Positions 43,311-51,226 of a stretch of DNA of 64,000 nt are shown here, piece after piece (the first letter of the stretch is position 1; each line of letters begins with the position of its first letter). A program made the translations under genes and the position numbers. The notes under the pieces are model-generated. The model did no database searches. It saw only the letters and a list, made by a program, of their open reading frames with translations, and was not told the origin of the DNA. The stretch is from Salinilacustrithrix sp003476595 (GTDB lineage Bacteria > Actinomycetota > Acidimicrobiia > Acidimicrobiales > Salinilacustritrichaceae), in contig CAXAUZ010000005.1 in NCBI GenBank assembly GCA_963972525.1, positions 1 to 64,000 of the forward strand, in the 5' to 3' direction.

Positions 43311-44354
43311 ATGGAGCGTATCGAGCTCGGCATCGACACCTTCGGCGACGTCACCGTCGGCCCTGACGGCCAGGCGCTGACCCACCCGCAGGTGATCCGG
43401 GACGTCGTCGAGGAGGCCGTGGTCGCCGACCAGGTCGGCCTGGACTTCTTCGGCCTCGGCGAGCACCACCGGGAGGACTTCGCCGTCTCCGCGCCCGACG
43501 TGGTGCTGGCCACCATCGCCGGGCGCACCGAGCGCATCCGCCTCGGCTCTGCGGTCACGGTGCTCAGCTCCGACGACCCGGTCCGGGTGTACCAGCGCTT
43601 CGCCACGCTCGACGCGCTGTCCGGCGGTCGGGCCGAGGTCATCCTCGGTCGCGGCTCCTTCACCGAGTCCTTCCCGCTGTTCGGCTACGAGCTGAGCGAC
43701 TACGAGGTGCTCTTCGAGGAGAAGCTCGAGCTGTTCGCCTCCTTGCTCGAGGAGGGTCCGGTCACCTGGTCGGGCACCACCCGCGCCGGCCTCCGCGACC
43801 AGCGGGTCTTCCCGACCACCGACGGTGGCCTGCGGGCCTGGGTCGGCGTCGGCGGCAGCCCGGAGTCGGTCGTGCGCACCGCTCGCCACGGCCTCCCCAT
43901 GATGCTGGCGATCATCGGCGGCGACCCGCTGCGCTTCGCCCCCTTCGCCGACCTCTACCGGCGTGCACTGGACGAGCTCGGCCGGCCGCCGCTGCCCATC
44001 GGGATCCACAGCCCGGGCCACGTCGGCGAGACCGACGAGCAGGCCCGGGAGGACCTGTGGCCGCACTACCGGGAGATGCACGCCCGCATCGGCCGGGACC
44101 GCGGGTGGCCGCCCATGACCCGCTCGCAGTTCGAGCTGGCCGCCGGTCCGGAGGGCGCGCTCGCCGTCGGGTCGCCGTCGACCGTCGCCGGCAAGATCGT
44201 GCGGGCGGTGGAGGGCCTCGGCGCGTCGCGCTTCGACCTCAAGTACAGCGCCGGCACGCTGCCGCACGGGTCCATGCTCCGCAGCATCGAGCTGTACGGC
44301 ACCGAGGTCGCGCCGCTCGTCCGGGAGCAGCTCGCCCGCTCCGAAGCGGCCTGA
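43311..44354 (+). CDS. LLM-class FMN/F420 flavin-dependent oxidoreductase
   Basis: A 347-aa luciferase-like monooxygenase. MERIELGIDTFGDV, GLDFFGLGEHHREDFAVSAP, LSSDDPVRVYQRFATLDALS and GRAEVILGRGSFTESFPLFG match the flavin-binding LLM group related to CE1758/YhbW. The C-terminal GSPSTVAGKIVRAVEGLGASRFDLKYSAG is also characteristic. The substrate is unknown. The ATG has a GGAG ribosome site. The upstream palindrome at 43258-43271 is a likely operator. The gene's stop abuts the stop of the convergent mycothione reductase without a single spacer base. Confidence 0.87.
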   Translation: MERIELGIDTFGDVTVGPDGQALTHPQVIRDVVEEAVVADQVGLDFFGLGEHHREDFAVSAPDVVLATIAGRTERIRLGSAVTVLSSDDPVRVYQRFATLDALSGGRAEVILGRGSFTESFPLFGYELSDYEVLFEEKLELFASLLEEGPVTWSGTTRAGLRDQRVFPTTDGGLRAWVGVGGSPESVVRTARHGLPMMLAIIGGDPLRFAPFADLYRRALDELGRPPLPIGIHSPGHVGETDEQAREDLWPHYREMHARIGRDRGWPPMTRSQFELAAGPEGALAVGSPSTVAGKIVRAVEGLGASRFDLKYSAGTLPHGSMLRSIELYGTEVAPLVREQLARSEAA

Positions 44355-45716
44355 TCAGAGGTCGAGCAGCGCGTTCTCCAGCACCTCGGTGAGGGCGGGG
44401 TGGATCCACATCTGCTCGCGCGCCATCTCGTCGACGGTCCGGCCGAAGCGCATGCCCTGGATGAGGGTCTGGATCAGCGTGGAGGCCTGGGGCCCGATGA
44501 TGTGGGCGCCGAGGAGGCGGCGGGTCTGGGCGTGGGCCACCAGCTTCACGAACGACGTCGTGTCCTCCATGGCCCAGCCGTACGCCGTCGAGCCGTACTC
44601 CTTGATCGCGGTCACGAACGGCACGCCGTCCGTCGCCGCCTCGTGCTCGGTCATCCCGACCGACGCGACCTGCGGGTTGCCGAACACGGCGTGGGGGACG
44701 ATCGAGTAGTCCATGCGCCACGGGTCGTCGGGGTGGACCAGGTTGTGGAACACGACGCGCGCCTCGGCGTTGGCGACGTGCTTCAGCTGGAAGTGGTTGG
44801 TGAGGTCGCCCAGGGCGTAGATGCCTTCCACGTCGGTCTGCAGGTCCTCGTGGACGATGACCCGACCGGACGGGTCGGTGCGGACGCCGGTGCGCTCCAC
44901 CGCGAGCTGGTCGCTGTTGGGCACCCGTCCCGTCGCCACCAGCAGCTCGTCGACCTCGAGCGTCGACTCCTGCCCGTCGTGCAGGAGGTGGACGAGGATC
45001 GAGCCGGACCCGGTGCGCTCGACCCGGGTCACCGCCGTCTCGAGGTGGAGGTCGAAGCGGCCGGCGGCCAGCTCGGTGTAGCGACGCGAGATGTCGTCGT
45101 CCTCGGAGCGGAGGAGCTTCGGGCCGCGGTTGAGGATGGACACGCGGGTGCCGAAGGCGTCGAACACGTGCCCGAGCTCCGTGGCGATGTAGCCCCCACC
45201 CAGCACGGCCATGCGCTCCGGCAGCTCGGGCAGGCGCATCACCGTGTCGGACGTGTGGTAGCCGACCTCGTCGAGCCCGGGGACGTCGGGGACGTAGGGC
45301 CGGGCGCCGGCGGCGAGCAGGAACTTCTCGCCCCGCAGCTGCTCCCCGTCGACCTCGAGGACCTTGTGGTCGACGAAGGCGCCGCTGCCCTGGAAGACCG
45401 TGATGTGCTCGCAGTCCTCGACCCGGTAGCGCTCGCCGCCGGCGGCGATCGGATCGATGCGCCCGAAGACTCGGTCGACGATCGCCGGCCAGTCCACCGA
45501 TTCGACGGAGGCCTTCACGCCGTATCGCTCGGACTCCCGGACGTGCATGGCGATGTCGGCGGCGTAGATGAACATCTTCGAGGGGATGCACCCCACGTTG
45601 AGGCACGTGCCACCGAAGACGCCCCGCTCCACCATGGCGATGCGGGCGCCGTCCAGCTCCGGGGGGATGGAGTTGCCCGAGCCGCTGCCGACGATGACGA
45701 GGTCGAAGTCCTGCAC
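44355..45716 (-). CDS. mtr: Mycothione reductase
   Basis: A 453-aa FAD disulfide reductase. The FAD motif is LVIVGSGSGNS, the redox pair Cys38/Cys43 is in GGTCLNVGCIPSKM, and the NADPH site is MAVLGGGYIATELGHVF. YALGDLTNHFQLKHVANAEA is the second FAD block, and the C-terminal catalytic His-Glu pair is in WIHPALTEVLENALL. The GSGSGNS and YGVKA, FGRIDPIAAGGERYR blocks separate mycothione reductase from glutathione and lipoamide relatives. It keeps mycothiol reduced using NADPH. The GTG start has CAGGCT 6 nt upstream. It is divergent, 43 nt apart, from a mycothiol-linked DsbA-fold gene. Confidence 0.93.
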   Translation of the reverse strand: MQDFDLVIVGSGSGNSIPPELDGARIAMVERGVFGGTCLNVGCIPSKMFIYAADIAMHVRESERYGVKASVESVDWPAIVDRVFGRIDPIAAGGERYRVEDCEHITVFQGSGAFVDHKVLEVDGEQLRGEKFLLAAGARPYVPDVPGLDEVGYHTSDTVMRLPELPERMAVLGGGYIATELGHVFDAFGTRVSILNRGPKLLRSEDDDISRRYTELAAGRFDLHLETAVTRVERTGSGSILVHLLHDGQESTLEVDELLVATGRVPNSDQLAVERTGVRTDPSGRVIVHEDLQTDVEGIYALGDLTNHFQLKHVANAEARVVFHNLVHPDDPWRMDYSIVPHAVFGNPQVASVGMTEHEAATDGVPFVTAIKEYGSTAYGWAMEDTTSFVKLVAHAQTRRLLGAHIIGPQASTLIQTLIQGMRFGRTVDEMAREQMWIHPALTEVLENALLDL

Positions 45717-45759
45717 GGGTCGAGCCTGCCAGGTGGAAGCGGCTCCTACCCTGCGCCGC

Positions 45760-46491
45760 ATGGACCGCCGCGCTGACATCCACTTCCACTTCGACCCGGT
45801 GTGCCCGTTCGCCTGGCTGACGTCTCGCTGGGTGCGCAGCGTGGCCCGCCAGCGCGACTACGAGGTCGACTGGCGGTTCATCTCGCTGCGGTTGATCAAC
45901 AGCCACGTCGACTACGACGCCCACTTCCCGCCCGAGTACGAGCAGGGCCACACCGCAGGGCTGCGGATGCTCCGGGTGTGCGCTGCAGCCCGGGAGCGCC
46001 ACGGCCGGGAGGTCATGGGCGATCTCTACACCGCGCTCGGCGGCAACGTGTTCGACGTCGACCCGCCGGCGGACCAGGCCGCCTACCGAGACGGCATGGG
46101 CGCTCGCTCGACGGTGGAACCCCTGCTGGCCACCCTCGGGCTCGACGCCGATCTCGTCGATGCGCTGGACGATCCGGCCTGGGATGACGTGATCCGCCAG
46201 GAGACCGACGACGCGCTGGCGCGGACCGGTCGGGACGTCGGGACGCCGATCATCGCCTACGACCCGCCAGACGGTCCGGCGTTCTTCGGGCCGGTCATCA
46301 GTCGGGTGCCGAACGACGAGGATGCGCTGCGGCTGTGGGACGCGGTCCTGGAGCTGACCTCGTTCCCGGGCTTCGCCGAGCTGAAGCGGAGCCTGCGGGA
46401 GCGCCCGGCCCTGCGGGTCAGCGGGGGGATCCCTGACCAGCCGCCCGTCGAGGAGGACTGGCACCAGGGGAGCAGGCGGCTCAAGAAGTAG
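45760..46491 (+). CDS. DsbA-family mycothiol-dependent nitroreductase-like protein (Rv2466c type)
   Basis: A 243-aa thioredoxin-fold protein. The active-site segment FHFDPVCPFAWLTSRW has one cysteine (Cys15) followed by PFA, matching the CPWA-type site of mycobacterial Rv2466c, a mycothiol-dependent reductase that activates nitro drugs. Later blocks agree: LYTALGGNVFD, DVGTPIIAYDPPDGPAFFGP, and SRVPNDEDALRLWDAVLELTSFPGFAELKRS. The single active cysteine implies a mycothiol mixed-disulfide mechanism. TACCCT lies 7 nt before the ATG. It faces mtr across 43 nt, so the two likely share regulation. Confidence 0.87.
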   Translation: MDRRADIHFHFDPVCPFAWLTSRWVRSVARQRDYEVDWRFISLRLINSHVDYDAHFPPEYEQGHTAGLRMLRVCAAARERHGREVMGDLYTALGGNVFDVDPPADQAAYRDGMGARSTVEPLLATLGLDADLVDALDDPAWDDVIRQETDDALARTGRDVGTPIIAYDPPDGPAFFGPVISRVPNDEDALRLWDAVLELTSFPGFAELKRSLRERPALRVSGGIPDQPPVEEDWHQGSRRLKK

Positions 46492-46570
46492 CGCCGGGCG
46501 GTCCGCGGTACCGTCGAGGTGCGGCGCCGACCGGCTCGATGGCCGGTCGACCGCGTCGAGGGGAGGATCG

Positions 46571-47446
46571 ATGGGCGTACCCGGTCATCTGCTGCACCTG
46601 TTCCGCCAGGCGCCGAGCAAGCGGCGTCTGCTCCGGTCCCTGGCGCTGGGGGCGAAGGGAGGGGATCGGACGGTCACCTCCGCCGACGGCACATCGCTGT
46701 CGGTTCGACGGTCCGGTGACGGCGTCCCGGTGGTGATGGTCCACGGGACGCTCGACGGCATCGGGGCCTTCTCCCTGGTGGAGCTCACGATCGCGGAGCG
46801 CCACGCCGTGTGGGTGTACGACCGGCGCGGTCGGGGCGGGAGCGGGGACCACGTCGAGTACTGGCTCCAGCGGGAGATCGAGGACCTCGACGCGGTGCTC
46901 GCCGCAGCCGGCTCGCCCGCCCACGTCGTCGGGCACTCGCTCGGCGCGCTGATCGCCCTCGCCGCCGCGGCATCGGGCACCGCGATGCGATCCCTCGTGC
47001 TCTACGAGCCGCCGCTGCGCCAGGACCAGCTCGACCACCAGGTCATCACGCAGGTCGAGGCGCTCGTGGCCAGCGGCGACCGGGATCGGGCGATCACGGT
47101 GATGGCCACGGACCTGGCCGGTGTCAGCGACGAGGAGATCGCCCTCGCCCGCAAGGTCAAGCCGATCTGGAACCAGCTCCGCGACGGCGTCGGGTCGACG
47201 CCCCGAGAGCTCGAGATGGTCTCCGACGTGCGGTGGGACGACTTCGACCTGCCGGTCCGCGACCGTCCGGTGCTCGTCATCCGAGGCGACCGGGACCACT
47301 CGCCGGTCTACCCCCGCCCGGAGGACCTGCCCCGCTTCGTCACGGACCCCGAGGTCGTCACGCTCCAGGGGCAGGGGCACCTCGCCACCACGTTCGCCCC
47401 GAACCGGTTCGCCGAGGTGGTGCTCGACTTCGTCGATCGGCACTGA
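46571..47446 (+). CDS. Alpha/beta-fold hydrolase
   Basis: A 291-aa hydrolase. The oxyanion-hole segment is VVMVHGTLDGIG, the nucleophile elbow is VVGHSLGALIALA, the acid lies in VLVIRGDRDHSPV, and the catalytic histidine in LQGQGHLATTFAPNRF. An N-terminal basic helix (LFRQAPSKRRLLRSL) precedes the fold. The substrate is unknown; esterase or carbon-carbon hydrolase activity is possible. The ATG has a strong GGGGAGG ribosome site, unlike most neighbours. A tRNA gene on the opposite strand begins about 10 nt after its stop. Confidence 0.88.
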   Translation: MGVPGHLLHLFRQAPSKRRLLRSLALGAKGGDRTVTSADGTSLSVRRSGDGVPVVMVHGTLDGIGAFSLVELTIAERHAVWVYDRRGRGGSGDHVEYWLQREIEDLDAVLAAAGSPAHVVGHSLGALIALAAAASGTAMRSLVLYEPPLRQDQLDHQVITQVEALVASGDRDRAITVMATDLAGVSDEEIALARKVKPIWNQLRDGVGSTPRELEMVSDVRWDDFDLPVRDRPVLVIRGDRDHSPVYPRPEDLPRFVTDPEVVTLQGQGHLATTFAPNRFAEVVLDFVDRH

Positions 47447-47456
47447 GGCTGTTGCG

Positions 47457-47530
47457 TGCCCTCGACAGGAATCGAACCTGTGGCCTACCGCTTAGGAGGC
47501 GGTCGCTCTATCCGACTGAGCTACGAGGGC
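47457..47530 (-). tRNA. tRNA-Arg (anticodon CCT)
   Basis: The minus strand folds into a complete cloverleaf: acceptor GCCCTCG paired with CGAGGGC, D arm GCTC/GAGC, anticodon stem ACCGC/GCGGT with loop CTCCTAA giving anticodon CCT (reads AGG), and T arm ACAGG-TTCGATT-CCTGT. The discriminator base is A, and CCA is not encoded. Confidence 0.97.
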
Positions 47531-47599
47531 GAACGGCGGTCGAGGGTACTGCGATCGCGGCAACGGCCCCGACCGGCGCAGATGGAGCACACTCGCCGG

Positions 47600-48574
47600 A
47601 TGCGCAGGATCGAAGTCGAGGCGTTCGGGTCGCTGGACGAGCTCTCCGTCACCGAAGGACCTGATCCCACACCGGGGCCGGGGGAGGTGGTCGTCGCCGT
47701 CGAGGCTGCCGGGGTGAACTTCGTCGACGCGCTGATCGTGCAGGGCGCGTACCAGTTCACGCCGCCGCTGCCGCACACGCCGGGCACCGAGGCGGCAGGC
47801 GTCGTGTGCGCGATCGGTGACGGGGTCCACGCGGTCGAGGTGGGCCAACGGGTCGTCGCATTGCCGAGCACCGGCGGGTACTCGTCCCACGTCGTGGTCC
47901 CGGAGTCGGCGGCGATCCCGGTGCCGGAGAACATCAGCGCCGGCCAGGCCGCCGGTCTGGTGCAGAGCTACGCCACGGCGCTCTACGCACTCACCCGCCG
48001 GGCGCACGTCGCCGAGGGGGAGTGGGTCGCGGTGCTCGGCGCCGGCGGCGGCGTCGGGTTGGCCACGACCGATCTCGCGACGGCCCTCGGCGCACGGGTG
48101 ATCGCGTGCGCATCGTCGGCGGAGAAGCTGTCGCTCGCCACTGCGGCCGGCGCGGTGGCGACCGTGGACTACGAGCACGAGGACGTGAAGACCGCCATCC
48201 GGGAGCGGACCGACGGCCGGGGTGCGGACGTCGTCGTCGATCCCATCGGGGGCGACAAGGCCGAGGCCGCGCTCCGGTCCCTGCGGTGGGACGGCCGGTA
48301 CCTCGTCATCGGCTTCGCTGCCGGCGCCATCCCGGCCCTGCCGCTGAACCAGGTGCTGCTCAACAGCCGCAGCGTGCTCGGGGTCGAGCTGGGCGGTCTG
48401 GCAAGGCGGGCGCCGGAGGAGTTCTCGGCGCTGGTGTCCGAGGTGATGGCGCTCGTCGCGTCCGGCACGGTGCACCCGCCCGAACCGACGCCCTTCCCGC
48501 TCGCCGACGCCGGGGAGGTGCTGGCCGACCTGCAGCACCGTCGTCTGGCCGGGAAGGCGGTGCTGGTTCCCTGA
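47600..48574 (+). CDS. NADPH:quinone oxidoreductase, zinc-independent MDR family
   Basis: A 324-aa medium-chain dehydrogenase/reductase. The GroES-like N-domain contains VEAAGVNFVDALIVQGAYQF and HTPGTEAAGVVCAIGDGV, and the nucleotide site is VAVLGAGGGVGLATTDLATALGA. DYEHEDVKTAIRERTDGRGADVVVDPIGG and the terminal HRRLAGKAVLVP fit QOR-type enzymes. Zinc ligands of alcohol dehydrogenases are absent. Such proteins reduce quinones or enones with NADPH. CACACT stands 6 nt before the ATG, with no Shine-Dalgarno, so its own leaderless promoter is likely. It converges with a serine hydrolase gene. Confidence 0.9.
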   Translation: MRRIEVEAFGSLDELSVTEGPDPTPGPGEVVVAVEAAGVNFVDALIVQGAYQFTPPLPHTPGTEAAGVVCAIGDGVHAVEVGQRVVALPSTGGYSSHVVVPESAAIPVPENISAGQAAGLVQSYATALYALTRRAHVAEGEWVAVLGAGGGVGLATTDLATALGARVIACASSAEKLSLATAAGAVATVDYEHEDVKTAIRERTDGRGADVVVDPIGGDKAEAALRSLRWDGRYLVIGFAAGAIPALPLNQVLLNSRSVLGVELGGLARRAPEEFSALVSEVMALVASGTVHPPEPTPFPLADAGEVLADLQHRRLAGKAVLVP

Positions 48575-48592
48575 GACGGTCCGCCCGGGAGC

Positions 48593-49735
48593 TCAGAGGG
48601 CGGCGTAGGCCTCCGTCAGGAGGGATGCCGCGGTCGCCCCGCCGATGATGCCCTCGGCCATGCGGTTCATCATGAACGCGAACGTCGTGCGCCGGTCGAG
48701 GTCGTTGATCACGACGGAACCACCCCAGCCGCCCCAGAAGCAGATGCGGTCGTCGGTCGGCAGGTACGGGATCGTCTCGGCCACCGGCAGGCCGTAGCCG
48801 ATCCCGAACTTCAAGGGGATGCCGAGCACCAGGTCGATGCCGTCGGCCTGCACCTCGAAGATGCGCTCGATGGTGGCGGGCGACAGCAGCGTGACCCCGT
48901 CGACGGGGCCGCCGTTCGAGATCGCCGATTGGATGCGTGCCACCGAGCGGGCGTTGCCGTGCCCGTTCGCCGCACCGATCTCGGCGCGGCGCCACGCCTC
49001 GGTGTTGGCGAAGCTCGCATCCACCGGCGGCCCCGTGAACGTCCTCATCGCGGGGGAGTCCATGTCGATGTCGCCGGCGCCGTCGAGCTGCAGCGGCGGA
49101 GGGGGGATGACCGGCGAGACGCGAGCGTCGTGCTCCGGCGCCAGCCCGATGTGGAAGTCGGCATCGAGCGGACCGGCGATCTCGTCGCGGAAGTACGTGC
49201 CGAGCGTTCGGCCCGTCGTACGGCGCACCAGCTCACCGATGAGGTGGCCCTGGTTGATGGCGTGGTACCCGGACGCGGTGCCGGGCTCCCACCACGGGGC
49301 CTGCGCCGCGAGGATCTCCGCTGACCGGTCCTGGTCGTAGACGTCGTCCTGGGTGACGGGCTGCGCCCAGCCGCTCACGCCCGAGGTGTGGGACAGCACG
49401 TGCTTGACGAGCACGTCGGCCTTGCCGTTCGCGGCGAACTCCGGCCAGTACTGCGCGACGGGCGCATCGAGGTCGAGCAGCCCGCGATCAGCGAGCACCA
49501 GCGCGGTCAGCGCCGACATGGTCTTGGTGGTGGACCAGACGTTGACGAGCGTGTCCCGCTCCCACGGTGTCGTCCGGGCCTCGTCGACGAAGCCGCCCCA
49601 GAAGTCGGCGACCATCTCCCCGTCGACGACGATGGCGACCGAGGCGCCGACGTCGGTGCCGTCGTCGATCGATCTGGCCAGCGCATCGGCCACCTTCGCG
49701 AAGCGCTCCGGAACGTTCCCCTGGATGTCGGCCAC
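48593..49735 (-). CDS. Beta-lactamase-fold serine hydrolase (class C / EstB-like)
   Basis: A 380-aa penicillin-binding-protein-like enzyme. The nucleophile motif is STTK (Ser68, Lys71) in VNVWSTTKTMSALTA, and the YxN-type motif appears as YHAINQGHLIGELV. The third motif region is GGWGGSVVIND rather than KTG, typical of esterase-type members of this family. There is no signal peptide, so it acts in the cytoplasm, probably as an esterase. The GTG at 49735 is the start used; the upstream context has no Shine-Dalgarno. Confidence 0.87.
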   Translation of the reverse strand: MADIQGNVPERFAKVADALARSIDDGTDVGASVAIVVDGEMVADFWGGFVDEARTTPWERDTLVNVWSTTKTMSALTALVLADRGLLDLDAPVAQYWPEFAANGKADVLVKHVLSHTSGVSGWAQPVTQDDVYDQDRSAEILAAQAPWWEPGTASGYHAINQGHLIGELVRRTTGRTLGTYFRDEIAGPLDADFHIGLAPEHDARVSPVIPPPPLQLDGAGDIDMDSPAMRTFTGPPVDASFANTEAWRRAEIGAANGHGNARSVARIQSAISNGGPVDGVTLLSPATIERIFEVQADGIDLVLGIPLKFGIGYGLPVAETIPYLPTDDRICFWGGWGGSVVINDLDRRTTFAFMMNRMAEGIIGGATAASLLTEAYAAL

Positions 49736-49799
49736 GACTACCCCCTGCTCGCCAGCTGATCGGGCGGCAACGTACTCGTCGGGCGAGCGCCGGGCGCGC

Positions 49800-50318
49800 T
49801 CAGCCGACCCCGGGCGTGGGGATGACGAGGAGGGGGAGGTCCTCGGGTTCGAGGCCGAGCGTGATGATCTGCTTCGAGTACCCGATGAAGGTGCCGATGG
49901 CGTAGGTCAGCTCGACGATCTGGGAGTCGTCGAAGTGCGATCGGAGCTCGGCCAGCGCATCGTCGCGGCCCGGTCCCGAGCCGCCGGCGAGGACGATGTC
50001 GGCCCAGGCCAGGGCGGCCTTCATCGGGGCCGGCAGCTGGCTGTTCCGATGATCGGCGATCTGATCGATCAGGTCTTCGTGGAGACCGGCCTCACGGGCC
50101 GAGTCGAACCGGACCTGCTGTCAGAGGCCGCAGTCGCTCACCGCAGCGTTCCGCAGCCGCAGCGCCTCCTTGACGTCCATGCCGACGGTGCCGCGCCCGA
50201 GGAGCGTGGCGTACATGGCGTCGAAGGCGGCCCGGACGTCCGGGGCGTGCTGCAGGACGGACCCGATGTGGGCCGGGACGCCGTCGATGGCCGAGGGGAG
50301 CCGGGGTGTGGTCGACAT
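49800..50318 (-). CDS. Candidate selenoprotein: carboxymuconolactone decarboxylase/AhpD-like with CxxU motif (in-frame TGA at 50121-50123)
   Basis: One reading frame of 172 codons plus stop, interrupted only by TGA at codon 66. The residues before it read RLRNAAVSDCGL and after it QQVRFDSAREAGLHEDLIDQ. In AhpD-like/CMD proteins this spot is the redox CxxC (RLRNA..CxxC...R..AREAGL..DLIDQI), so the TGA replaces exactly the second cysteine: Cys63-Gly-Leu-TGA66. After it 106 codons stay open with good family similarity (PAPMKAALAWADIVL; FDDSQIVELTYAIGTFIGYS), which argues against a dead gene. CxxU AhpD-like selenoproteins are known in other bacteria. The alternatives are a TGC/TGT-to-TGA mutation or a sequencing error. 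No sel genes are in the window. An upstream CMD paralogue lies 43 nt away. Confidence 0.68.
50070..50117 (-). promoter_or_regulatory. SECIS-like stem-loop downstream of the in-frame TGA
   Basis: In the mRNA, CGGCC-CGUGA-GGCCG (50101-50087, extendable by a U-G pair) forms a tight hairpin whose loop starts 25 nt after the UGA and has G at its second position. An outer helix CAGGUC/GACCUG (50117-50112 with 50075-50070) could close it. Position and loop fit the general bacterial SECIS pattern. GC-rich coding sequence also forms chance hairpins, so this is supportive only. Confidence 0.45.
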
Positions 50319-50361
50319 GGCCTGATCTCCGTTCGTCTGCGGGTGCCCGGTGTCAGCGGGC

Positions 50362-50823
50362 TCAGGGCGCGGTGACGCCGAGCGCGATGTCGAGGCGGTG
50401 CTGGTTGTCCCAGACGCCGAGTGCGGTGGTGAGCACGACGACGCCCTCGGCGCCGAGCGCTGCCTCCAGGGCCTGGACGTGGTCGTCGGTGATGCCGTGG
50501 TGGTCGATCACGAACTGCTCGGTGAAGGCCAGCGCGGTCCGGTGGGTGTCGGTGAAGGCCGGGTCCGTGGGCCACCCAGGGAGGCGCTCGACGAGGTCGT
50601 CGGTGAGGCCGGCCGCGACCGCTGCCGGGGAGCGCTCCGGCTGCGCGGCAGCGGCGCCCATCAGCGTGGCCATGCGCACCCGGCACAGCTCGAGCACGAC
50701 GGGGTCGCCCTGGTCCCAGATGGCATCCAGGAGCCGGAAGTGCTCGGCAGCCAGCTCGGGGCGCAGCGCCAGCACCTCGCGGCGGGTCGCTTCCTGGAAG
50801 GAGTCGCGCTGCGCTGCCGGCAT
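50362..50823 (-). CDS. Carboxymuconolactone decarboxylase family protein lacking CxxC
   Basis: A 153-aa helical protein of the CMD/AhpD superfamily. RPELAAEHFRLLDAIWDQGD, VLELCRVRMATLMGAAAAQPE and AALAFTEQ-like LAFTEQFVIDHHGITDDHVQ, then ALGAEGVVVLTTALGVWDNQHRL, follow the family pattern. Where relatives have CxxC after the RxRxA helix, this one has GAAAAQ, so thiol-disulfide chemistry is unlikely. The ATG at 50823 is used; longer frames run over the divergent promoter region. Its stop lies 43 nt before the start of the candidate selenoprotein, same strand, so they are probably one transcript. Confidence 0.8.
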   Translation of the reverse strand: MPAAQRDSFQEATRREVLALRPELAAEHFRLLDAIWDQGDPVVLELCRVRMATLMGAAAAQPERSPAAVAAGLTDDLVERLPGWPTDPAFTDTHRTALAFTEQFVIDHHGITDDHVQALEAALGAEGVVVLTTALGVWDNQHRLDIALGVTAP

Positions 50824-50952
50824 GGGTGCCGGAACGTAGCGCGGGCCGTCGGCAGAGGTGGGGCGGTCGACCTCGAGGCATCGCCCAGTGGTGACCGCGG
50901 CGGCCGACGGGTAGGTGACGGGTCGCACAACGACCCCGACCGAGGAGACCCC

Positions 50953-51165
50953 ATGTCCGGCAAGACCTACAAGAAGACCAACCTGATCGGTGAGTCCCCC
51001 GACAGCATCGAGGCCGCCGTCGAGACCGCCCTCAAGCGCTCCGCCCAGAAGGTGCGCGGTCAGGAGTGGTGCGAGATCAAGGACATCCGGGCCAACGTGA
51101 ACGAGAGCGGCGGCGTGGACATGTGGCAGGTCGAGCTCCAGGTCGCCTTCGTCGTCGAGTCGTAG
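50953..51165 (+). CDS. Dodecin family protein
   Basis: A 70-aa dodecin, the small protein that assembles into hollow dodecamers storing flavin or, in actinobacteria, FMN/CoA. Hallmarks are TYKKTNLIGESPDSIEAAVE at the start, then KVRGQEWCEIKDIRANV with the flavin-stacking tryptophan, and the final VDMWQVELQVAFVVE strand. Length is typical. A GAGGAG ribosome site lies 5-10 nt before the ATG. It is divergent from the CMD pair. Confidence 0.95.
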   Translation: MSGKTYKKTNLIGESPDSIEAAVETALKRSAQKVRGQEWCEIKDIRANVNESGGVDMWQVELQVAFVVES

Positions 51166-51226
51166 CGATCGGCCACCCCGCACGGTTGGCGATTGCGAAC
51201 CAGATCCAGCCCTGGCGGGCCTCCCG

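Noticed and set aside
49800..50318. Reading the CMD gene as two separate short genes or a plain nonsense pseudogene
   Set aside because: Both halves are in the same frame, the downstream half starts in mid-domain, and the stop falls precisely on a redox cysteine codon. A recoded TGA explains this better, although a point mutation cannot be excluded.
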